Assembly: GCF_009873495.1 (NCBI RefSeq)
Contig: NZ_CP046706.1
Span: 124,001 to 188,000 of the forward strand
Reading direction: 5' to 3'
DNA length: 64,000 bases
Source of the DNA: Nostoc sp. ATCC 53789
GTDB taxonomy: Bacteria; Cyanobacteriota; Cyanobacteriia; Cyanobacteriales; Nostocaceae
The notes under the pieces were generated by a model. The model made no database searches, had not been told where the DNA came from, and was given only the letters and a program-made list of their open reading frames with translations. Below, piece after piece: positions 57,787-64,000 of this stretch. How positions within the stretch are numbered: the stretch's first letter is position 1; the number at the start of each line of letters is the position of its first letter. The translations under genes and the position numbers were made by a program.

Positions 57787-58518
57787 TTATTCTTCATCTT
57801 CATCTTCATCTTCGTCATAATCGAAATTATCATCACCATGTTCTTCATACCACTTTCTTTCTTCCTCCAAAGCGATTTCTCTCTCGATGATTTTTCTTTC
57901 TAGAATTTCACTTTCTAGAATTTCACTTTCAAGCTTTTCTCTTTCAAATCTTTCTCTTTCTATTCTTTCTCTTCTCTGCCTTTCTTTCTCTTCTCTTTCT
58001 CTCTCAAGTTGAATTAATCGCTGCTCCACTCTCTCACAGTAAAAATCCAAGGCTTTACCAGTGGCTGCTCCGGTAATTGCACCACCAGCCAAAAATATTA
58101 TTACAGTTTTCCAGCCTTGAATGGGATTACCGCTCCACTCCAAACTACCCTCATTGAGCCACACTAGTAGGAAGTAAACGAGAATTCCAATAACAGTATT
58201 GATCGGTGCAAAAACTCTCGGTGTCATCTGGGTTTGACGAAGTATCAGCCATTGCGCCAGGGTGAGAATCACACCAAAGATTGCCGCAGCAATTCCTGAG
58301 AGAATCAGATTACCTGGGAAACTAAACGGATCTACTGTAAATCTAATGATTAGCGTGATAATAATCGGGGCAGAGAGCAAAAAGCTCAGAAGTAAGCTAG
58401 CGCTAATCGCAAGAAACCAGTAGCGACCGAGATAACCCAGGCGAAATTCTAACAACGACTCTTGTACTCCAAACAAAGTCATCCAAAATGCAATACTCGC
58501 GGTCAAATAATCAAGCAT
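57787..58518 (-). CDS. Membrane protein with C-terminal charged coiled coil (paralogue B)
   Basis: The ATG at 58518 is chosen because the leader before it (GGTAAAACAACGGCTA) matches that of paralogue A at 3498; the upstream ATG at 58644 would add 42 unrelated residues. The 243-aa product shares EFRLGYLGRYW, AQWLILRQTQM and GAATGKALDFYC segments with paralogue A. A longer ERERFEREKLE coiled coil and an acidic DYDEDEDEDEE tail follow. It has four or five membrane segments. The two copies lie about 55 kb apart near opposite ends of the window, so both are probably maintained. The function is unknown. Confidence 0.75.
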   Translation of the reverse strand: MLDYLTASIAFWMTLFGVQESLLEFRLGYLGRYWFLAISASLLLSFLLSAPIIITLIIRFTVDPFSFPGNLILSGIAAAIFGVILTLAQWLILRQTQMTPRVFAPINTVIGILVYFLLVWLNEGSLEWSGNPIQGWKTVIIFLAGGAITGAATGKALDFYCERVEQRLIQLEREREEKERQRRERIERERFEREKLESEILESEILERKIIEREIALEEERKWYEEHGDDNFDYDEDEDEDEE

Positions 58519-58801
58519 TAGCCGTTGTTTTACCCGTGTGTTGAAGAGGGTATTTTCTAGAATACGCCCAAACAGTATTTTGTTGTTGTGGTGGCTCTGG
58601 TGTGGTGTTTTTTTTTTTGATAATTGCTCTATGAGATTTTTCAATGAGTTTTATATTTGGTAGTGCTTTAAGGCTGCAAAATATAAAAAGCAACGAAAAA
58701 CCCCATCCTTCATACAGGTTGGGGGGATAGATAAAAAACATATATTCCATGATGACACAATTCAATATTTGTTCGACTGCTGTCAGCCTAGAGGTGGGGC
58801 A

Positions 58802-59743
58802 ATGAACAAACCACCATCCAGACGCAAGAAAATTACCCCTGCGACATCTGAGGAACCAAAGCTAGCAACTGACCCTGCTCAGGAAAATACTTCTTTGCAC
58901 GAAAATCCAGGGGGAGCAACTATCACGGTGACGGCTGTTGAAGTAACAGATTTGACCCAGGAAGAACAAAGCTTACGCCTGCATTTAGAACACCGTGTGG
59001 AGAGAGCATTTTTGGAGGCGGGTCAAGCGTTGATGGAGTTGCGGGACAGACGGCTGTACCGTTCCACGCACCGGACTTTTGAAGAATACTGCCGCGAACG
59101 CTTCAATTATAGTCGTGACGCGGCTTACTTGAAGATTTCGGCTACTGTGGTTTATGAGAATCTTCAAAAGTTTTTGCCGACCATTGGTCGGCAAATTCCA
59201 ATGCCGACCAACGAACGACAATTGCGTTTTTTGGCGAAAGCCGAGTTGGAACCGGCTGTGCAAGCGGATGTATGGCGGCAGGCAGTGGAGCAAGCTGGCA
59301 ATAAGATTCCATCCGGTCGCATAGTGAAAGATGTTGTAGATAGGATACGCGAAAGGACGAAAGTACCCAATCCTTACCACGTTGGGGAGATATGCGTTCT
59401 TCTACCCAAAGATAATGCAGACTTGAGAGGTAAAGCGGGTTATTGGGGCGTGGTCAGCCATGTTGGAGAATACAGTTGTACACTCCAGATATGGGACGGT
59501 GACTATACCGTAAAAATCGAACACCTGAAATCACTGGAATTACTTGATGAAGATTGCCAATTCATGCAGCAGTTATGTGTGAGGTTACGGCAGTTGCATC
59601 AAGTGGACAGGCGTGACGAGGCTGTGGATTGGCTGTTGCAGTGGTTGGGGAAACAGGCCAAACCTTATCTGTCATCCTTGCAGTCAAAGCTGCTGGCGTT
59701 TGTTGAGAGAGAGTACAACCTGGTTTGGAAGCAGCAGAAGTGA
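58802..59743 (+). CDS. Putative plasmid DNA-binding protein
   Basis: The ATG at 58802 follows GAGGTGGGGCA and is preferred over 58769. The 313-aa product has a disordered N-terminus and a helical part (LRLHLEHRVERAFLEAGQAL). A segment FEEYCRERFNYSRDAAYLKI follows, resembling the phage/plasmid 'sporadically distributed DUF' proteins found on cyanobacterial plasmids. A beta-rich middle (YWGVVSHVGEYSCTLQIWDG) resembles a KOW/SH3-like fold. The end is helical. DNA binding with a regulatory or partition role is inferred. It is divergent from paralogue B. Confidence 0.55.
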   Translation: MNKPPSRRKKITPATSEEPKLATDPAQENTSLHENPGGATITVTAVEVTDLTQEEQSLRLHLEHRVERAFLEAGQALMELRDRRLYRSTHRTFEEYCRERFNYSRDAAYLKISATVVYENLQKFLPTIGRQIPMPTNERQLRFLAKAELEPAVQADVWRQAVEQAGNKIPSGRIVKDVVDRIRERTKVPNPYHVGEICVLLPKDNADLRGKAGYWGVVSHVGEYSCTLQIWDGDYTVKIEHLKSLELLDEDCQFMQQLCVRLRQLHQVDRRDEAVDWLLQWLGKQAKPYLSSLQSKLLAFVEREYNLVWKQQK

Positions 59744-59972
59744 TGAGATAGCTAGTAAACAATAGGTTAATCCAACAAATACACAATGCAACAATTAACT
59801 CATTGCATGAAAGCGGTAAGCGATCGCGGAGGGTCTGGTAGAGTTGCCATGCTGGAAGGCTTATCGGTTCAAGAAGAAATCTGAGTAGGTCATGGGGAGT
59901 GTCCTTTTATAGCCGCCATAACCGGACAGTTACCATTTTTCCCTCATGACATAGCACTAAATCTTACCAGCA

Positions 59973-60083
59973 CTTCAAATTAAAGGTAAAGCAGTGCTAG
60001 TCATCAGTCACGATGATAAATATTTCCATTTAGCATCTCGCATTGTAAGGCTGGATTACGGACATCTTAAGTATGAGTCATGA
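59973..60083 (+). pseudogene. ABC-transporter ATPase C-terminal remnant
   Basis: A 36-codon frame reads KGKAVLVISHDDKYFHLASR and ends LDYGHLKYES. The 'VLVISHDD-YF--A-RI--LDYG' pattern is the H-loop region of cyclic-peptide-exporter-type ABC proteins. The rest of the gene is missing, so it is a remnant. The surrounding 59744-60295 contains a GCGATCGC octamer and, on the minus strand, two short protein-like frames ending near 60111 and 60200, which may be fossils. Confidence 0.6.
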
Positions 60084-60306
60084 AAATTATGTATTCCAAA
60101 CCCGACAACTTACTGCATCCACTGTACCCAATCAGGCGCAGATGTCATCAATTGACTAAACTTATCAGTGTAAGTATCGTCAAACTCTAGCATCACTCCC
60201 CATCGCTCATCACTCGTGAATCGGAAAATTGGAACTGAAGCCGATGCAGAGGAACATAACCGCCACAAAGCTGAAGTAAGCGCAGCAGATGATTAGCTCT
60301 ACGATC

Positions 60307-61811
60307 CAGCCCTCTCAATATTGACAAATAGTACACTATGTGAGTTTTCTAAGAAGGTAAGACTAAAACTGCACTTAAGCGCTTATGTTATCTCCCCTAT
60401 TTGATGCTTTTGTAGAGGCAAGCCCCGTCAGTGTAATGATGCGAGTCCTAATGGAAAACATTTTTAATTCCTCGCGAATGAATCAAATATTTGATACATC
60501 AAGCGTTCGCCAATACTCTCAAGAGCTACTGTTTTCGACTCAGGTGGATTTGATGAGTCTAGTAGTGTGTGGGATGTATCCCTCGGTTCATGCAGCCTAT
60601 CAGAAGAAGGCAGTGGAGGTAAGTGTCAGCGCCACAGCGTTATACAACAAACTGCAACGGATTGAACTGCCTGTAAGTCGGGCATTAGTGCATGAGACAG
60701 CATCTGACCTCCAGCAGTTGCTGTTGATGTTGAATGTGGAACGCCCCAGTCCTCTAGGAAAACAATATCGGTTGCGGATTGTAGATGGCAGTTGTTTAGC
60801 CGGAACCGAACGCAGACTAGCAGCGCTGCGCCCCCATGCAGCCAAACCATTACCCGGAAAAACAATCGCCATTCTCGACCCAGGGACAAAACTGGTGGTT
60901 GATGTGATTCCTTGTGAAGACGGTCATTCCCAAGAACGCTCCAAGTTTCATCAGGTTTTGGCACAAGTGCAACCCCAACAGGTATGGATTGCAGACCGTA
61001 ACTTTTGTACCGCAGGATTTCTCCATACTATTGCCAAACTTGGAGCGTTTTTTGTGATTCGTCAACACGGGGGTTTAGGATACGAGCCTTTTGGTGAGTT
61101 ACAAGCTGTTGGGTTGTGCCAAACAGGAACTGTGTTTGAACAACAGGTGGAAATTGTCCATGAGGGAGGGACTTTTCGGTGTCGCCGTATCGTAGTTAAG
61201 TTGACTCGTCCCACCCGTGACCAAGAGTGGGAAATTGCCATTTTTACCAACTTACCACCCACTGACGCAGACGGCATTCTGGTGGCACAACTCTATCAAG
61301 GGCGGTGGAGTGTGGAAACTTTATTCCAAACTGTGACCCAAAACTTTCATGGAGAAATTGAAACCCTAGCTTATCCTAAAGCTGCCTTATTCTCCTACTG
61401 CATGGCACTGTCAGCCTACAACCTTTTAGCGACACTTAAAGCAGTTCTTGGCAGTGTACATGGGGTAGACAAAATCGATATTGGGCTATCCGATTTTTAC
61501 CTAGTAGATGATATCCATTCCATCTATCGGGGCATGATGATTGCTATTCCTCCGGTTCATTGGCAATTCTTTGAGGAGTTTACCAACATTCAGATGGTAG
61601 ACGTTCTCCAGCATCTAGCAACCAAAGTACATCTCAAATCTTTTCGCAAACACCCCAGAAGTCCCAAAAAGAAACGACCACCACTCTCTGTTGATGGCAA
61701 ACATTCCCACTGTTCCACTACTCGAAAGCTCAAGCAATACAAAGCAGCTCTTGATGCTATCCCGTGAAGCAATTTCATAAAATATGTTATTTGTCAATAT
61801 TGAGAGGGCTG
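60307..61811. mobile_element. IS4-family-like insertion sequence, 1505 bp, intact
   Basis: Terminal inverted repeats of 24 bp match exactly (CAGCCCTCTCAATATTGACA, then AATA, at both ends). An 11-bp direct duplication GCTCTACGATC flanks it at 60296-60306 and 61812-61822. IS4 elements make target duplications of 10-13 bp. It carries one transposase gene and looks recent, since the ends are identical. Confidence 0.9.
60385..61767 (+). CDS. IS4-family transposase
   Basis: The 460-aa protein has a DDE pattern: LRIVDGSCL (first D), VWIADRNFC (second D) and YQGRWSVETLFQTV (the Y-2-R-3-E signature, with the Lys position replaced). It cuts and pastes the element using the 24-bp ends. Length and signature are usual for IS4. 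The ATG at 60385 has no strong ribosome-binding site. There is no internal frameshift, so the element is likely active. Confidence 0.9.
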   Translation: MLSPLFDAFVEASPVSVMMRVLMENIFNSSRMNQIFDTSSVRQYSQELLFSTQVDLMSLVVCGMYPSVHAAYQKKAVEVSVSATALYNKLQRIELPVSRALVHETASDLQQLLLMLNVERPSPLGKQYRLRIVDGSCLAGTERRLAALRPHAAKPLPGKTIAILDPGTKLVVDVIPCEDGHSQERSKFHQVLAQVQPQQVWIADRNFCTAGFLHTIAKLGAFFVIRQHGGLGYEPFGELQAVGLCQTGTVFEQQVEIVHEGGTFRCRRIVVKLTRPTRDQEWEIAIFTNLPPTDADGILVAQLYQGRWSVETLFQTVTQNFHGEIETLAYPKAALFSYCMALSAYNLLATLKAVLGSVHGVDKIDIGLSDFYLVDDIHSIYRGMMIAIPPVHWQFFEEFTNIQMVDVLQHLATKVHLKSFRKHPRSPKKKRPPLSVDGKHSHCSTTRKLKQYKAALDAIP

Positions 61812-62407
61812 GCTCTACGATCCTAACGTGGCAAAACTTACTAGAGAAGAGTAAAAATCCTGTAATCTTGACCTTGTAGCGAAATAATGGTGCGAAAACT
61901 TGGCATGAAATTGTCTAAAACCAGAGGCAACATCGTTTGAAGTACTCGATTGTGTTCAAAAAAAATGCCCTTCGTGCGGTCAAGCAATGTGGAATGAATA
62001 CAATAATCCTCGACATATAAGAACGTTAAACGGGGTAGTAGAACTACAACTAAAAATTCGTCGATGTCAAAATAATTCATGTCTGCGGTACAAAAAAGCA
62101 TATCGACCAGAGCAAGAAGGGTCACTCGCTCTACCACAAAACGAATTTGGTTTGGATGTGATTTTATAAGGAGCATTACGCTACCAGGAACATAGAAGTG
62201 TTCCCCAAATACACGCTCACCTCGAATTAAAAGGTATATGTATAAGTCAACGAACGGTCACGCACCTAATTGACAGATATGACGAGTTACTTTCTTTATG
62301 GCTAAAAGACCATAAAAGGTTAAAAGCAATAGTGGCTAATCAAGGACGGGTTATATTAGCGATCGATGGAATGCAGCCAGAAATTGGACATGAGGTATTA
62401 TGTATGC

Positions 62408-62661
62408 TTTGAATCATAATGTGAGAAAAATTTTGATCCATAAATTAGAAAAAAGTTAACGAAAATTCAGGCTTTCGTGCTAATCAAAAATTAAAACTTT
62501 GAATCAAATTATGAGTGAGAGTTGAAATTCTGAATCATAACTAGAGAATGAGTTGAAAAAACACAATTGGACAAAACTTGCACAAAAAATCCCTGACAAA
62601 ATTTCTCTAACTTAAACTTTCAATTCAGAATATGGTTCAAATACCAATGTTATGGTTCAAA
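62408..62661. repeat. Multi-repeat small element inside the transposase pseudogene
   Basis: Direct copies of (T)TTGAATCATAA-like sequence lie near 62408, 62498 and 62530, and inverted copies (TATGGTTCAA) at 62631-62640 and 62651-62660. Ends with several subterminal transposase-binding repeats are a feature of Tn7/Mu-type elements, so this may be a non-autonomous relic of one. No clear target duplication was found. Confidence 0.5.
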
Positions 62662-62905
62662 ACTTTTACACAAGCTGTTAGGGTAGCATTACTTAGTATT
62701 GCTCATGGTTTATGTCATTATCATTACCTGAAGGAAGCAATTAAACCCATATATGAGGCGGATCGACATGCAAAAAAGGAATAAAAAAAAAGGTTAGAGG
62801 ATTACGAGACATTGAATGTAGTGTTGTCAATGAAGATCAGAAAATGGCGACTATTATTGAAGATTATTGCTCGGCAGTACGTAGTTCTATAACCAATGAT
62901 GGTCA

Positions 62906-63087
62906 AACCAATTCGCAATTGACAATTCGCAATTCGCAGTTGAATTCAAAGTTAGCTCTGAACCCACCCCTGAATTGAGTCTACTGATTTAGAGAATCAG
63001 AGTTAGCTCTGAGACCCATTAATTAACAATTCAACAATTAAGTAATTTCTTGTCTTTAATTGCGAATTGCGAATTGACAATTGTTTC
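62906..63087. mobile_element. 182-bp MITE with 5-bp target duplication
   Basis: The flanking GGTCA occurs at 62901-62905 and 63088-63092. Removing the element and one copy rejoins the transposase reading frame as TNDGHPPLEASG. The ends carry imperfect inverted repeats (CAATTGACAATTCGCAATTC at the left; its near-complement at the right, 63061-63083). It has no coding capacity. Confidence 0.8.
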
Positions 63088-63594
63088 GGTCATCCACCGT
63101 TAGAGGCATCTGGATTAAAGTTACAAGAAAATTTGACGTTGATAGAACAAAGCTTAGAACGGATGGAAAAAAAGTGCTTTACCACCACCTTTAGTCAACC
63201 TAAAATACTGATAGCCAAGGGATTATCTGCGACTGTATCTTTATTTTCACTTGTTAGGGTTGCATATCAGTGGGTTGATAAAGCTAGTTATATTCTCAAC
63301 AATAAAATAGCTTTTGATGCTGCTGGAGTCAAACAAAGTTATCAACAACTGTTAACAGAAATGTCCCAACAAAAATAGAAAGCTGGTACACTGAATACCG
63401 CAATCGATAACTTTATAAAAACCACCCATAACTACTGGTCTAGACTTTTTCATTGTTACGAAATTGAAGATTTTTCCAGAACTAATAATGACTTAGAACA
63501 TGCTTTTGGTATGTTACGTCATCATCAACGTCGTTGTACTGGTCGTAAGGTTGCTCCCTCATCCCTCGTTATTCGTGGCTCTGTCAAACTTGCC

Positions 63595-63627
63595 TGTGCG
63601 TAGGCGTAGCCCGTCGTAGACATCGCT
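63595..63627 (+). repeat. 33-bp interspersed repeat inserted in frame in the transposase pseudogene
   Basis: The sequence TGTGCGTAGGCGTAGCCCGT, continuing through GACATCGCT, interrupts LA-TKLHSF. Removing exactly 33 bases restores the frame. It matches the repeat at 2718-2747 and shows that this repeat can insert into DNA as a unit. Confidence 0.7.
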
Positions 63628-63795
63628 ACTAAGCTTCACTCTTTTACCGCATCTGATTTAGCACAAGTTGATATTCATACTTGGCTCGAATTACGATCTC
63701 AACTGCAAAAACACCACAAAGCCAGAATTGAACAATATCGATTTCTCAGAGACCCCAAGGGTTACTTGGCTAATTTAGAGAGTCGTCTTCTCTAG

Positions 63796-64000
63796 TAAGT
63801 TTTACCATACTAGGTTTTTCTTGTTCTCAAATCCTGTTGCCATGACTCGGATCTTGCAGCTAGATGGTAAGAATTATACCCTAGCTCGCATAGTGCCACT
63901 TTCAACCCGACGTTGCAGTTCAGGTAAGTCCGCTTGTCAATAGGGTTTGAGACGCGCTAACCCTGGGGTATGAAGACTTAAACGATCATGAACAATTACG
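63796..64000. other. Window end, no gene recognised
   Basis: Short region after the pseudogene with no convincing coding frame or repeat. Confidence 0.4.

Larger units (their letters stand above)
61942..63795 (+). pseudogene. Degraded transposase gene with nested insertions
   Basis: A zinc-finger start (CPSCGQAMWNEYNN, then RRCQNNSCLRYKKAYRPEQE) and later pieces RYQEHRSVPQIHAHLELKGI, AIDGMQPEIGHEVL and AHGLCHYHYLKEAIKPIYEA belong to one protein, as do FSRTNNDLEHAFGMLRHHQR and the end at TAG 63795. They are split by an in-frame TAA near 62167, the repeat block at 62408-62661 (with loss of sequence), a TAA near 62781, a 182-bp element at 62906-63087, a stop at 63376 and a 33-bp repeat at 63595. 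The gene is clearly non-functional. The family was not named with certainty. Confidence 0.75.

Noticed and set aside
63067..63378. 103-aa ORF
   Set aside because: It starts inside the MITE and continues into the transposase pseudogene, so it is a chimeric frame, not a gene.

Overview
The window looks like part of a large conjugative plasmid (or plasmid-like accessory replicon) of a filamentous, probably heterocyst-forming (Nostoc-type) cyanobacterium. The grounds are scattered GCGATCGC octamers, cyanobacterial interspersed repeats (GGGAACAGG-type hairpins, GTCAGGAGTCAGGAG strings, GCGTAGGCGTA...CATCGC units), and cyanobacteria-typical families: a HTH-STAND protein, a kinase-TPR protein, a haemagglutinin-type TPS exoprotein next to a CHAT protease, and a DUF3854-type replication protein. 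No rRNA, tRNA, CRISPR array or housekeeping gene was recognised.

Layout. (1) 1-4.1 kb: a zinc-ribbon protein, a lipoprotein, an actin-like (ParM) partition cassette with 11-bp iterons upstream, and a membrane/coiled-coil protein that has a paralogue at 58 kb. (2) 4.3-9.7 kb: a 1596-aa protein carrying, in order, the sequence signatures of a single-chain double-psi-beta-barrel RNA polymerase (QDE-1/YonO type, with a DFDGD metal motif), divergent from a small protein with an internal duplication. (3) 9.9-13.5 kb: a second actin-like ATPase operon with its own 11-bp iterons; one gene in it is split by a frameshift exactly at a G GGA AAG slippery heptamer. (4) 13.8-34.9 kb: the conjugation region, with a MobF relaxase-helicase fused to a Toprim-like DUF3854 module and tandem repeats (and an overprinted reading frame), an Mrr-like nuclease, a coupling ATPase, and a minus-strand type IV secretion operon (pilin, VirB3, VirB4, VirB5, VirB6, VirB8, VirB10 and VirB9 types). 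(5) 35-40.9 kb: two divergent ribbon-helix-helix genes, decayed winged-helix genes, a VapBC pair, a decayed helicase start and a tyrosine recombinase. (6) 41-45.6 kb: the 1202-aa replication protein with a translationally coupled upstream ORF. (7) 45.6-58.5 kb: a signalling/surface region with a STAND NTPase, Ser/Thr kinase-TPR protein, secreted repeat protein, CHAT-TPR protease, TPS exoprotein, GNAT, thioredoxin-like protein and the second membrane/coiled-coil paralogue. (8) 58.8-64 kb: a putative DNA-binding plasmid protein, an ABC-transporter remnant, an intact IS4-type element with an 11-bp target duplication, and a transposase pseudogene broken by nested small elements.

How the parts fit. 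DUF3854/helicase Rep, two ParM-type systems and the recombinase would maintain the replicon. The relaxase, coupling protein and secretion channel would transfer it; neither a VirB11-type nor a VirB1-type gene was seen. The polymerase-like protein is the strongest candidate for a poorly described system: it sits among plasmid-maintenance genes, so a role in transcribing or priming plasmid DNA is plausible but unproven. All assignments come from reading translated sequence by eye; no database search was possible.
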